From: Berberis thunbergii
Lineage: Eukaryota > Streptophyta > Magnoliopsida > Ranunculales > Berberidaceae
DNA length: 64,000 nt
Assembly (NCBI GenBank): GCA_003290165.1
Contig: QNQO01005760.1
Span: 78,579 to 142,578 of the forward strand
Direction: 5' to 3'
Shown here: in pieces, positions 1 through 12,700 of the stretch
Position numbering within the stretch: the first letter of the stretch is position 1
Layout of the letters: each line of letters begins with the position of its first letter
Position numbers and translations under genes: made by a program
The notes under the pieces: generated by a model
Seen by the model: only the letters and a program-made list of their open reading frames with translations
What the model was told of the DNA's origin: nothing
The model's database searches: none

Positions 1-713
1 CCACCATGATCTTCTAGACCCCACGCCGAGGCAAAGATGAAACCATAGGGTTTCCTAGAGTTTGTCATATCTTAATTTATTGTTTTCCATAGGATTGAAT
101 GTTAAATACAGTTGATTTCTGAATGTCAATCATTTTTTTTCACCGATTATATCCGGAATAATTATCTAGACTAATCGGTAGTTAGAAATACCCTTTATTG
201 ATATTCAAAGCCTACTTTAATCAATTAATCTGAATCTGCGATTGTGTGTGTCGTAAGAAGACATACAATGCTAAGGGTTTAAAATTAGTTAAAATAAACC
301 TATGATTGTGTGTGCCATAAGAAGACACGCAATGCTAGGGGTTTATACCTTTGCTGAAATTAGTTGCGTACTTTGATTAATATTTAAGTTAGTCTTGTTA
401 ATTCTTGAAAACAATAATTTGGATTACACAAATCTCGAAGAACCTGTGGTGGATTCGATGTCTCGGTCCCCTCTCTATCATCTTATCAGTTTAATTTTAG
501 TAGTCAGTTTCATTTTCGTAATTTAGTAATTTTCATCTACTGTAACCCCTAACTCTAAATTAGTTCAAATAAGTCTTAGAATTAGACTGTCTCGTCAATC
601 CTCGTGGAGTCGACCCGTATTTGCCCCTGTCTACCAGTTAGGCAGTCGTGCACTTGCGGTATTAAAAGTAGGGCTTATTAGCTTATTAATTTAGGTTAAT
701 AAAAACTCCATCA
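1..713 (+). mobile_element. LTR fragment, right end of an LTR cut by the window edge
   Basis: This is non-coding AT-rich sequence ending in CATCA at 709-713, directly against a decayed Tat-type RNase H region. It contains a short repeat: a GATTGTGTGTG block, an AAGAAGACA block and an AATGCTA block recur near 240-275 and 303-335. The stretch around 600-660 (cctcgtggagtcgacccg, then gtgcacttgcggtattaaa) resembles the U5 end of dicot LTRs. The left end lies outside the window, so I cannot tell a solo LTR from a full element. A plus orientation is inferred from the U5-like end. Confidence 0.45.
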
Positions 714-1120
714 GAATCAAGTTCTCAGTTTTCTGGAGAAGATTGCCAATGCTAAGGCCAATTTTTCACGGTTTAGGTAGTTGGGATCTACCTCGGCAAA
801 TGTTTTGTTGCCATAATAAATTGGTTTTTGTTTTTCCTTGTCTTCCTGGATCGAGGCTGAGCTAACTGCATGTTTTGAGACTAAGAGGTATATGTAGAAT
901 GTCTATCCCAAATGGTTTTTTGAGAGAAACTCTGTGTTTCCCATATTCATCTTCAGATCTCAGCAATCTTGCTCACATTGTTCCCTTTCATAATCTCGAA
1001 AAAAAAAACACATGTTTGAAGACATGGAGATGACCTATTCAGGGTTGCCACCCTCCCAGTCAGGCTTGAACTCTTTTTGTGTTTGTAGGCGACCTCGAGA
1101 CAGCATGAATTTGCTTCAAG

Positions 1121-1453
1121 TCAGCTTTTATCCCCTTTGGTTAAGTAGCCAAGGAATTTTCCTAATTCTACTCCAAATGTGTATTTTTGCGAGTTGAACT
1201 TCATTCGGTACTTGTGTAGCTGGGAGAATGCTTCTTGGAGGTTCGCAATATGGTCGTGACTGTTAAGTTTTTTTACCAGCATGTCATCGATATAGATCTC
1301 CATTGTCTTCCCAATTTGTCCTTTGAACATGCGGTTCACCAACCTCTGATATGTGTCTCCCACGTTTTTCAACCCTAATGGCAACATCTGATAGTAACAG
1401 TATATGCCCTTGTCCATTATGAACAAGTTTTTTTTATGGGTCGATGGGTACAT
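1121..1453 (-). pseudogene. Reverse transcriptase fragment, Tat-lineage gypsy
   Basis: An open stretch of 110 codons contains the RT palm motifs YQMLPLGLKN and MEIYIDDMLVKKL, followed by NSQKYTFGVELGKFLGYL, the usual RT thumb-side sequence. The catalytic pair D-D of YIDD is present. Upstream, in broken frames toward 1640, pieces reading like LPKDKFPLLRID and HNPLSFMDATS continue the RT N-terminal side. YIDDMLVK is typical of Tat/Athila elements and differs from the FIDDI seen in the other gypsy elements here. The copy cannot be functional. Confidence 0.8.
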
Positions 1454-2207
1454 ATTGATCTAATTGTATCTGGAGGTTGCATCCATGAAGCTAAGGGGGT
1501 TGTGCCCAGGCGTCATATCAAAGATCCGGTCTATTCGGAGGAGTGGAAACTTGTCTTTGGGCAAGCCTTGTTGAGATATGTGTAGTCCATGCAAACTCTT
1601 CACTTCCTGTTTTTTTTTACCAGGACCTTATTCGCCAGGCAGTTTAGGTAACGTGATTCCCTTATCATGTCGACTTTCAATAGCCTTTGCACTTCCTCGT
1701 TAATGGCATGGTTGCGCTAGGTAACGTGATTCCCGATGGTTGTAGTGATGACACGTCTATCACTGCCTTTACCTTCGACCTCAGTAAAAATCAGTTTTAT
1801 AACTTCCTCACCCTAGAGCCTCCAACATTCATGATGAATTGTTGAAAAATGCACAAAAGAACATAACCCTAGATGAGATGTTGGCAACCAAAAAAAATGG
1901 GGGAAGAAAGCGGGGCTATACACTCTTCCAAGACCAGGGACAAAGGCCAGGGACCAGGGACAAAGACCCTTGAACCGAGTCACATGCTCCCTAAGGGATT
2001 CACCATGTTTTTGCTCGAGGTTGAGGAGGTAACAGGGTCCCTTTCTGACCCGATGGCTCCTACTTAATCGGAATGAAAGCCTTCGCCAGAGTCTTAAACA
2101 AATCCACGACCTTGGTTGGAGACTGTAGTACTAGGTCATGGCAGCATTCTTCCGGCTAGTAGGGAAGGTCCAACACAAGACGACTTCTAAACTTTCCTTC
2201 AGCACCA

Positions 2208-2396
2208 TCACGTGGTGGTAATGGCACAGGTGGTCCGATGGATCCGTAGTTCTGTCATAGAATTCAAGGTTTGGGGGATGAACTTCTTTGGCAGAGGCGC
2301 GTTCATGATCTGCTCAGATAATGGAGGGACTGTGAGATTATATAGGACGTTCGGATTGGTAGCCCACAGTCTGAGTGGATTCTCGACGATGGTCAT
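2208..2396 (-). pseudogene. gag fragment, Tat-lineage gypsy
   Basis: A short open stretch reads PPLSEQIMNAPLPKKF, matching the start of the Tat gag domain (pattern PF-EI-APLPKKF). The same motif recurs on the plus strand at 55558-55605 in the second Tat element. The frame breaks soon after this segment. Confidence 0.6.
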
Positions 2397-2519
2397 CAGA
2401 CTCTTACATCTCTTATGTGCCCCTCATGGTTGGCATTATGGTCCTCGATGGGGACGTTATCGCTCTCATGAACGCATTCCCTAGAGTCTTCTTGAGCCAG
2501 AGACATGTCTGAATTCCCG

Positions 2520-2756
2520 TCATTGATGGCGGTTGCCGATCCTTGGCAAGTCTCTCACCACCCACGTGAGATGACTCGTGTGGAGTAGAATATGATCTAT
2601 ACGAGGGTCCATTGTGGCCGCTTTGGTAGCGGGACCTTGTAGTAGTTCTTCTTCCGCAGTTGGCTCATTTCCACCTTGTGGTTGGGCTTTTTCAGTCGGA
2701 GCATTAGCAGGCTCGACATTATTGTTGTCAGCTTGAAATCTAGTGTTGGTAATCAT
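2520..2756 (-). pseudogene. Leader or N-terminal gag remnant of the Tat element
   Basis: An open stretch of 78 codons is rich in N, A, P, Q and E and sits between the probable primer-binding region and the gag motif. It has no recognised domain. Its position fits the variable N-terminal part of a Tat gag. Whether it was translated is unknown. Confidence 0.3.
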
Positions 2757-2838
2757 ATTTCAAGACTTTATTAGTTCAACAAAGTTTGTGTTTTGTTTTA
2801 AGGAAAACTATCATTGTTCCCCACGGATGATGTCAAAC

Positions 2839-3405
2839 TGATGCGTCCAAATCCGTCCTTGTTGATTTTTACCTACAAAATGAGCAACGTGAACCAGAGA
2901 CCACCGTTGACGCGACCAAAGGCATTTCGATGGTAACATCGGACACTTGAACAAGGATGGAGATAGAATGATAAAATTAGGATTGCATTTGTATACATTT
3001 CTCATCCATTTTATTCACATTATATAATGGGAGTGTTTTACTCCATTGACTCTACCTTTGAATGCTTGGTGGAGGGAGGAGATCTCGTCTAAAATATTTA
3101 CCCGTCCATGATTGATCTTCTTTGGCACTTGGCTTTCTCTATGACTCAATGCTTGATTGGACCAAGAGTAGCCTAAATGGACCTTAGGCCTGTTATAGTC
3201 CAGAGGTTTGTATTCGAGCCTTATTATTATGGGCCAAGCTTCGATATTTTGACCACATTGGGCTCGCATATTCTGGATTTGGGGGCCCAACTTACAGGCT
3301 TAATAGAAATGAACTTGGACTTAGCTTGGGCCTGGCCTGTCCTGACCCTTTTTCATTATAGTTGATGTGTTCCACGTGACCAAGTGACTGTTTGACGTCT
3401 CATCA
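2839..3405 (-). mobile_element. LTR of the Tat-lineage element (5' LTR, minus orientation)
   Basis: On the minus strand this 567 bp segment begins TGATGAGACGTC and ends GACGCATCA, giving TGATG...CATCA termini. Directly inside it, the minus strand reads GTTTGACATCATCCGTGGGGAAC. That resembles a mutated form of the TTGGCGCCGTCTGTGGGGAA stretch seen at Tat primer-binding sites. No partner LTR is in the window, so exact ends are inferred. Confidence 0.5.
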
Positions 3406-5197
3406 ACTAGATACCCCCTCCAAACCTATCGCAAGATAAATGAAAATTTGTTTTATCGAGTATCAATCGGGAACTGAAAGTGATTAAAACTCCATAATAC
3501 CATTGCCATGTCTTCTTTAATGTAGTCATCATGTTTTTGCAATAAAGTAGACACTGAGAGAAATCAACCTCGCCATGGATAACAAAGGGATGTTAATAAT
3601 AACCATGTTTTTGCAAATTTATTTATAATCTCGTACTTAAAATATGAAATTCTTAAAATACCATAGGCACATGTAAAATGAAAGACATGACGAAGAAGAA
3701 TGAAAGTGGACTTGCAGGAACGAAAAACGAAATCCAACAATTTTCCCCCATTGAGCAAATTGTGAAATTTGTACACACAACCTTGAGGGTGATTTTCCAT
3801 TCGATCAGATATCGACAGCATTGTGTTGTTCTAGCTTTTTCAATCGAATCTTAAGAAACGGAAAGAACGACTGAAAAGGAGATAAGGGAGAAGGACCTGC
3901 ATCTTGTCTCATCCAGTTTTTCAAACTACTCTGTCTCCTTTATTGTAGCGGCTTCATGAATGCACAAGTTCCCTATCTGATCCTCCTTTTTAATCATAAA
4001 TCCCTGCTTATAAAACAATATTTGAGATGCAGTAAACATATTGTTCAGGGTAAACTTGTAAATAAAGGATGTTGATGTATAAGGATTTCTTTTTCACTTT
4101 CTTTTTTATCAATATAATGGAAAGTGACAAGGACGTAGATGGTTTCCAGTGCAGAGCTTGAAGAAATATTCTGAAAGAAAAGGAGAAGGAAAGAACCGAA
4201 TGGAACATAGAATGGCCGAATGGCGAAAGGGAATGTAACTCTTATTCACCAAACACTTTGGTCCTCAAGTTCTCCAGATGTCAAGTACAATACTAGAATA
4301 CATAACTGGCCTCCTCCCCATCCTCCGTATGATTCTTTACAAAGTTCAAATATAACAACCTGACCAGTTGGGGGATTCTTCACAAGTATGGTGCCTTCTC
4401 TTTTATTGTGCTGTTCAAAGTTTTAGGCAAGAAATTACAAGCTTCTTGCACAGGTACAAAACAAGTAATAAAAAATAAAATGAACCGAAATACAAATTCC
4501 TACAGTAATACAAAAGTTATTTGGCATCCATAACCAAAAAGATAGTAGAGCTATAAACCTGTTAGACTAGATTGTACCAACATGGTATTGCCAGTGATCT
4601 AGATCTGGACAAATGATCGAAGGGCCGAGAAAATGACAGAACAAAGTAACCTTCTACCAAATCCTGAAACAATGACTTGTGCAGGCAGAACATTTTTCTT
4701 TTTTATTTTTTATTTTTTATTTTTTATTTTTTAACCCAGTGAATCTCGAGACAAAAAGAATAGTTAAATGAGACTGAACGATAATGAAGGGGTGGAGGAA
4801 GTAAAGAAGGAGAAGATTATGTGTTGATGAATAAGGTCTCAGCATATGTTATCCCTGCTGGAAATCTCGTTAGAATGATTATTAAAATAGGACATACATC
4901 ATTTACAAGTGACAAAGGCTACAGAGGTATTATCTACAAGATTACAACATCAGATTTACAGGGAGTTATCCATGATTTGTGACCAGATAGTGCACCTTGA
5001 AGTAGGTCAGCAAATAAGGGCTTGTTTCCCTTTTAATGAGTAGAGCAAACTGAGATCTGGGGGCTGAGACAAGCCTGATTCCTAAAATGATGAGCAAATT
5101 TATATCTTCTCTCTCAGGTTCTCAATATCTTTTGCTTCATTGGTGAACATCAGAAAAGGTAGAGCCTTGTCTTAGACCTGCAACTGTTTGTTCCGCA
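3406..5197. other. Gene-poor stretch, probable HEMD 3' flank
   Basis: I see no coding region here. It is AT-rich with one low-complexity tract at about 4691-4733 (repeats of TTTTTTA). The part nearest 5200 may be the 3' UTR of HEMD, which is transcribed leftward. Confidence 0.5.
4691..4733. repeat. T-rich simple repeat (TTTTTTA)n
   Basis: Six or so units of a 6-7 base T-rich motif occur in tandem downstream of HEMD. Confidence 0.85.
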
Positions 5198-5212
5198 TCA
5201 ACAAATCAACGC
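5198..5212 (-). other. Possible alternative terminal HEMD exon
   Basis: An AAG|gtctgt donor at the end of the ELEK codons could pair with the acceptor ttccccag| just above 5212. The reading would end after four more residues (ALIC) and a TGA. This would leave a short last coding exon plus 3' UTR. Transcript data would be needed to choose between this and read-through to 5312. Confidence 0.3.
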
Positions 5213-5311
5213 CTGGGGAAATACAAGAAAATAGAAGACAAGGAAAAAACAAATGACAACAATTGATTCAATTAAAAAAAACAGAAAAGAGAATAGCATA
5301 CAAAAAGTTTT

Positions 5312-5384
5312 TTATGCAACACATATACAGACCTTCTCAAGTTCACCACTGACTCTCAACGCTTCAAGTATACTATCAACCCAC
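5312..5384 (-). CDS. HEMD: HEMD last exon (exon 9)
   Basis: It encodes [17 protein letters not shown] and, if unspliced, VCICVA then TAA at 5312-5314. The acceptor is cttggcag|GTGG. Confidence 0.8.
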
Positions 5385-6648
5385 CTGCCAAGAACGAGAT
5401 CAGGTCAATGGAGTAACCTTTATCAAGAGATAAAATTTTATAAATGGATACTACGATCTAGAAGGAAAATTAGAACAAGTTAGAGATAACCAAGTGAAAC
5501 ACCGTTCGCTTTTTCAGTAAAAAGGTATTTGTTATCACAGAGTGATAGACAGAAGTATGGAGATGATCAATTCAGTACGAATATGAGGCCAAATGAATTA
5601 GTTGATAACGAAACTGTTCTGTATCAAGTAATCCAGAACAGTTTCAAGTAATCCAGCCGAGAGAAGATAGAAAAATCAGTTAAAAGGATTCTAAGATTGA
5701 GAAAATACCCTTCAAGACCAGGATTTGCTGGGTAATAGACATTTTTCATTCCCAACTTTTTCGCAGCCAAACCAGTTGTCTCACCAATACAGGCTACAGC
5801 ATTGTCCCATTGCGCTGACTGTGGAAGTAGACCAACCCAAGCTCTGTTGCAATATAATAATGAAAAGGAAAACAACCATAAACATCAATATAAAAAGACA
5901 GACACATTCTATTTCCCACTTAGAATGTTTGTTTGCACTGCTTACAAGCACTTTACAAGTGGATTTAAAATCAAGTGGCAGCTTTGCTCAAAAGTGTATA
6001 TGCTTCATGTATGTGATATTTTAAATTTTGGAGAAAGAATGGTAGAAGACTAGCTACCAGTATTGCTTAATGCTTAGTTGCATCTACTACTTCCAAATAC
6101 TTCCTTCTTAGGAGGCCCAAGGCAACCCACTCAAAATCAACTTATTTGCTTTTAACCGTCGAAAACTACCGTCGTTAGTATGGATTCACAAACATTTTCT
6201 ACTTTTTCTAGTTACCTTCTTACTAAAATTTGTAGCTAATGTTTTTCTTTTGACTTATTAAGCAATTTGACTTCTAAATAACTGTCCATCACCATATTTT
6301 TGGAACACATGTTCTCCATTTTTTTCTCATATAAATTCATTAACCATCACGAGTGTTTCAAAAGTAAGTAGAAGTGATTATGCTTTTGCCTGCCAACTGG
6401 CCCCTTAATCAAACAAATACAAATTTTTGCTGGAGCTCCACCCAAAAGTGCACTATGCAATTTACCACTTACAAGTGGTGCAAACAGCATGTTTGTGTAA
6501 AAAAGATAAATGAGGAAGTGTAAGCTTCACATTCCCAGATTCTGAAATCACTCAATTGAAAGATAAAGAAATTCTAAACATCACATTTTTTTATATTTTT
6601 TAATCCCCTCTTCCCCAAAATATATTTATTGATAATAATATAAAATAA

Positions 6649-6710
<62 letters not shown>

Positions 6711-9700
6711 TCACTTGATTGGTTACCTAAGTGCTGAAGGAGATGCTACAGCAACAACCGGAGCAAGAAGTGCTTCAGCTAAAATCTTATCATCTACACT
6801 TTGAACAGGTACCTGAAAAAAATGAATAGTAATATGAAACAAAATACTAGCTTGTGTTAACTCCTTATTTTAATGCCTAAGGGTACTGAGTTCTATTTTC
6901 TCAGCAAGGAGTTGTTCAATGTCCAAAGCCACCAGTTTACCGCATCTATCTTTGGGAGGAGAGAGTTTAACCAAGTCTGAGACGTTTCCAAGCTCTCTAC
7001 CAGTAGCTGATGAACTCTGAATAGTTGTTTGAAGTATGTGTGAGGGATGAGGCGCATCTAACATTAGCAAGGCGAGGCGCTACAACAGCGAAGCTTTTAT
7101 TTAAAGGGTGAAATAGCAGCTCTCACACTGACTAAGGTATGCTCCTGTGGCGCGCTTTGAAGAAAAAAAATGAGATTTCAGAATTGGAAGAGCCACTGCG
7201 ACCCCCGACAACATAGCAGTGAGTTACATCTACAAAACATATTGGGATGTTTGGGGTGGTGGAAGAAATAACTGATTAGTCCTACTGTAGGCATTACTCA
7301 AGGGAGCCTTGTTTATCACAATTGACAAGACCCCAAATAAAATGATTTAACCAACAGCCTTTGCATTTATATAATATCACTCAAAGCTTAGTTAGATAAT
7401 TCCATTGGGAGATTAGAAAAAACTTGCGATAGAGACAACTAGATCACGTGTGAGATTTGAATCTTGAAAACATGTATTTTATCCATTGTTATATATCTCA
7501 AACTCATTTAGAGCACATGTTTGAGCATGAGTAAATTGTTTTGGCTGCATGTCGGATTCTAAGTGTGCATGCGAGTTTAATTAATTAATTACGAATTTTT
7601 TTTTAGAAAACATGTTGAGAACACACTTATACGAGAAAATTTCGTCAAGTAGCTCACTTAGAAAATATTGGAAAATCTTGAAGTGCTTAGTGAAAGTCTT
7701 ACAAAATTGTAGGACTAAAATATAAATATGGAATATGATTGCCACCTCATGCTATTTAAACAACACATAGCAATAAGTCCCTTACCTCCATCCTTTTGAT
7801 TTTACAAGCAAAGAGCTCCCAAAGTGAAAGATTTACAGCAGATTTTCTTGAAGAAACTTGGTTGAGTTTGGAAGGGATCCTCAATTATGTACTTGTTTAT
7901 TCTTGAATTTTGAACTATAACCTTTTCTTAAGGTATGAGTTAGGTTTGATGTTGTGTAAGATAGATAAATCAGGATTTGATGTTGTTTAAGGTCGGGAAA
8001 ATTAGGGTTATCATGTTGTTTAGAATGGTAGATGTTATATTATCATCCCACATTCCAAACTGTTACAGTGTGTATATAGCTGGCAATTAGGCTGTCAATT
8101 AGAGATTCTAATTGATATAGTTTCCTAGTATAGATACAATAGTTTGTATATAAATAAATACATGTAATTCTTTCAATGTAAATATCAATATAGAGTATTC
8201 TCTTAATCTCTTAACATGGTATCAGAGCTTAGGGTTTGAGATTGAGATTCGAAGTTTGAAGTTAGGGCTTAATATTCGAAGTTTGAAATTTGAAGTTTGG
8301 TTCTCACCGCAGTTCGAACTCCCATACCACCGATCGACCCTCACAAGCGTTGATCTATCTTCCCAGACGTCGTTCAAAGCCGTTCGACCCTCCCCGCAAC
8401 CGATCGACCCTCACAGGAGTCGATCGCTCTTCCCAGGCGTCGTTCGAAGCTGTCTGACCTTCCCAGGCGTCGATCATTCTTCCTAGGCGTCGTTCGACTC
8501 TCCAGCCACCGATCGAAGTCGATCGACCCTTCCGACCGTCGTTCAATCCTCACCAGGTCGATCGATCTTCTGCTTTTCTGACTTTTCAAGCCTTTCTGCG
8601 TCTGCGTCTTGTGTGATCGAAACCCATTAATCCCTGAGTTCCCTGATTTTCCTTGATTTGGGAGAGATTTTGCACGATTTCTGAAAACCCCATTTGTCAA
8701 ATTTGTTTTTAGCGTTTTTTTAATTCCGAGTTCTGACCTATTTGACCTGTTATGGCTGAGACAAAGTCAGTGGTTCCGGTGATGTCTAAAATCACGGATC
8801 ATAAGTTGAATGGTTTGAATTATCTGGACTGGAGTAAGACTGTTCGGCTTTATTTACGAAGTATTGACAAAGATGACCATTTGACTAATGATCCTCATGA
8901 GGATTCGCGGCAGATGCGACTCAGAGAAGATGCTCGCTTGTTCTTTCAGATTTGGAATTCTATTGATAGTGAGGTAATTGGCTTGATCAATCACTGTGAA
9001 TTTGTTAAAGAACTAATGGATTATTTGGATTTTTTGTACTCTGGGAAAGGGAATCTCTCTCGCATGTATGAGGTTTGCCGAGCATTCTATCGTGTGGAAA
9101 AACAAGATCAGTCCCTTCACTACTTTATGGCGTTTAAGAAAACGTATGAGGAACTTAATATGTTGCTGCCATTTAGCCCTGATGTGAAGGTTCAACAACG
9201 TCAACGGGAGCAAATGGCTATCATGAGTTTTCTAGCAGGGCTTTTTCCTGAATTTGATTCTGCTAAGGCACAAGTTCTTTCTGGGTCTGATATCTCCTCT
9301 TTACACGATGTCTTTAGTTGTGTTCTCCGCACCGAGATTACTCCACCTGTTTCGCTTAGTGGTGCTTTGGTAAGTCAAAATAACAGCTATGCACCTGGGA
9401 GACCGTCTAATCACAGTGGACACAAAGGAGGCAGCTCCCAAGGGTTTGAAACTCGCACGCCGGATTCTGAAAGTATTATTTGCAACTATTGTCGTAAGCC
9501 GAGCCATACCAAGTTTGACTGTAGAAAGCTACAGTTTAAAAATCGGTAAAAACACTCAGCTCATGTTGTGGTCACTATTGATGCCTCTGACAAATCGGTC
9601 ATTATCTCTACTGATGAATTTGTCAGATTCTCAAAGTATCAGGAATCACTAAAGTTTTCATCTCCTTCTGTCACCGCTATTGTCTTCTTTCATCATCCTC

Positions 9701-12700
9701 CAAATGGGTCATTGATTATGGTGCCACAGATCATATGACAGGTAATTCTAGTCTATTTTCTTCTTTTCAATCCTATGCTTCTACTTCTATCGTCACTTTA
9801 GCCAATGGGTCACCATCTTGTGTTTGTGAGTCTGGCACCATCAACCCTACCCCCCCGCTATCTCTGCCATTTGTTTTACATTTACCTGATTTATCCTTTA
9901 ATTTGCTTTCTGTAAGCCAGCTTACTCGTAAACTTAACTGTTGTGTCTCATTTTATCCTGATCATTGTTTATTTCAGGATCTTATGACGACGAAGATTAT
10001 TGGTAAAAGACATGAGTCTAGATGCCTTTACATTCTTGATACATCGGTACCGAGTTCTATTGCTTGCTCCAGTGTCACGTCTCCTTTCGAGGCTCATTGC
10101 AAGTTGGGGCATCCATCTCTCCCTCTACTCAAAAAGTTTTATCCTCAATATAATAAAGTGTCTTCATTAAATTGTGAGTCATGTCAGTTTGCAAAACATC
10201 ATCGCCTTAGTTCGAGCCCTAGAGTCCATAAACGTGCTAGTGTTCCTTTTGAATTAGTTCATTCTGATGTTTGGGGTCCTTATCCTATTTTGTCTAAACC
10301 TGGATTTAGGTATTTTGTTACATTTGTGGATGATTATTCCTGTGTAACTTGGTTATATCTAATGAAACGTCGTTCTGAGTTGTTTTCTCTGTTTTGTGCG
10401 TTTTGTGCTGAAATTAAAACTTAATTTAATGTCTCAATTCATACTTTGCGAAGTGATAACGCCAGAGAATATACTCAAGCTTTATTTCAGTCTTATATAA
10501 CTCAGAATGACATCCTTCATGAAACTTCGTGTGTTGATACTCCATCCCAAAATGGTGTGGCAGAACGTAAAAACAAACATCTTTTTGAAACGGCATGGGC
10601 TCTCTTATTTCAAATGAATATTCCTAAACCTTTTTGAGCCGATGCAGTGTCTACCGCATGTTTTCTCATTAATCGCATGCCATCCTCTGTTCTTCATGGT
10701 GAGATACCTTACAAAATCTTTTTTCCCAATAAGCCATTGTTTCCTGTTGACCCGAAAATATTTGGTAGCACTTGTTTTGTTCGGGATGTTCCTCAGCATG
10801 TCACTAAATTAGATCCCAAGTTTTTGAAATGTGTCTTCCTCGGTTATTCTCGTCTTCAGAAGGGTTATAGGTGTTATTGTCCCAATCTTAACAAATATCT
10901 AGTCTCAATTGATGTTACCTTTCTGGAAGACACGCCTTATTTCTCGTCTTTATTCGTTCTCACTCGCCAGGGGGAGGATGATGATTTGTTAGTCTATTCG
11001 ATCACATCCTCTACACCCGTCTCGGCACCAGCACCTGTCTCGACACCTGTTTCGGCACCAGCACCTGTCCCGGAACCAGCTCCTGTCAAGCCTCCTATTA
11101 TTCAGGTGTATTCCAGGCATCCACCTATTGATTCATGTTCTGCACCTGCTCCTTCGTCATCAGATCCAGTCCCGAGCGATGATCTTCCTATTGCATTACG
11201 CAAAGGTAAACGCCAGTGTGCTTATCCTATTTCTTCTTTTGTTTCTTATAATAACTTGTCGTCTTCCTCTTGTTCTTTTATTGCTTTCCTTGATTCTATC
11301 TCTCTTCCTAAAATTGTTCGTGAAGTCATATCTCATCCTGGTTGGCATAATGCAATGATAGAGGAGATGAATGCTTTAGATGACAATGGCCTTTACATCA
11401 GCTTGATATCAAGAATGTTTTTGTTCATGGCGATCTTCAGGAGGAGGTGTATATGGCGCAACCTCCTAGTTTTGTTGCTCAGGTGGAGTCAGGGCGAGCT
11501 TGTCGTCTTCGCAAATCTTTATATAACATAATCCTCGTGCTTGGTTTGGAAATTAGTCAGGCTGTTGAGAAATTTGGTATGAAGAAAACAAGTTTGACTA
11601 CTCTGTATTCTACAAACGATCCTCAGCTGGTATCATTCTGTTAGTTGTGTATGTGGATGACATTGTAATTACTGGAAATGATACTAGAGGAATCTCATCC
11701 CTTAAATCTTTCATTCATACTCAATTTCACACTAAGGATTTGGGGGTGTTAAAGTATTTCTTGGGAGTTGAAGTCACTCAGAGTAAACAAGGTATATTTT
11801 TATCTCAGAGAAAATATGTCCTTGACTGATTAACTGAGACAGGAAAATTGGGAGCAAAACCTTGTAGTGCTCCAATGACTCCAACTTTACACTTTACAGA
11901 AGAGGGGAACCATTTGAAGATCCAGGAAGATATCGAAGGTTGGTTGGAAAGTTGAATTACCTTACCGTGACTCATCCAGATATTGCATACTCAGTCAGTG
12001 TTGTCAGTCAGTTTATGTCATCCCCAACAATTCATCATTCGACAGCGTTAAAGCAAATTTTGTGTTACTTGAAAAGAGCACCAGGACGAGGTATCGTGTA
12101 CAAAAATCATGGGCACATTCATATTGAATGTTTTTCAGATGCAGATTGGGCAGGTTCCAAAATGGATAGACGATCCACTTCAGGTTATTGTATCTTTGTT
12201 GGAGGGAATTTGGTTTCATGGAAAAATAAGAAGCAAAGCGTTGTGTCACGATCCAGTGCAGAGTCTGAATATAGGGCTATGGCACAGTCTGTAAGTGAGA
12301 TAATGTGGATATATCAGCTCTTGACTGAAGTAGAACTTAAAACTACAGTACCAACGAAATTGTGGTGTGATAACCAAGCTGTTCTTTATACTGCATCTAA
12401 TCCTGTGTTTCATGAACGGACTATGCACATTGAAATTGATTGTCATTTTATTCATGAGAAAATTCAACAAAGCTCGATTTCTACAGGTTATGTGAAAACT
12501 GGAGAACTAGGGGACATATTCACGAAAGCTTTAAATAGAGTTCAGGTTTACTATCTTTGTAACAAGCTGGGCATGATTAACATTTATGCTCCAGTTTGAG
12601 GGAGAGTGTTACAGTGTGTATATAGCTGGCAATTAGGTTGTCAATTAGAGATTCTAATTGATATAGTTTCCTAGTATATATACAATAGTTTGTATACAAA

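Larger units (their letters stand above)
714..2838 (-). pseudogene. Decayed Ty3/gypsy (Tat lineage) internal region
   Basis: Fragments of a retrotransposon polyprotein are read on the minus strand. From high to low coordinates there are a leader/gag remnant, gag, reverse transcriptase, and an RNase H start near 714-780 that reads like EKLALALVISSRKLRT. Only about 2.1 kb lies between the LTR at 2839-3405 and the LTR that ends at 713, against many kilobases in intact Tat elements, so protease and much of pol are missing. Frames are broken throughout. Identification rests on motif resemblance to the Tat/Athila group (YIDDMLVK, PLGLKN). Confidence 0.7.

Noticed and set aside
3564..4208. Minus-strand open stretches downstream of HEMD
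   Set aside because: No motif, short, and AT-rich composition explains them.
6870..7070. 66-codon minus-strand open stretch beside exon 7
   Set aside because: No motif. It is intronic and shows no splice sites in phase with HEMD.
8217..8228. Candidate tRNA genes at the TGGTATCAGAGC sites (also 13192 and 53978)
   Set aside because: These are retrotransposon primer-binding sites complementary to a tRNA end. No cloverleaf surrounds them.
10647..11531. A 294-codon ORF that could be mistaken for a host gene
   Set aside because: It is the integrase C-terminal part of the copia element ([25 protein letters not shown]).
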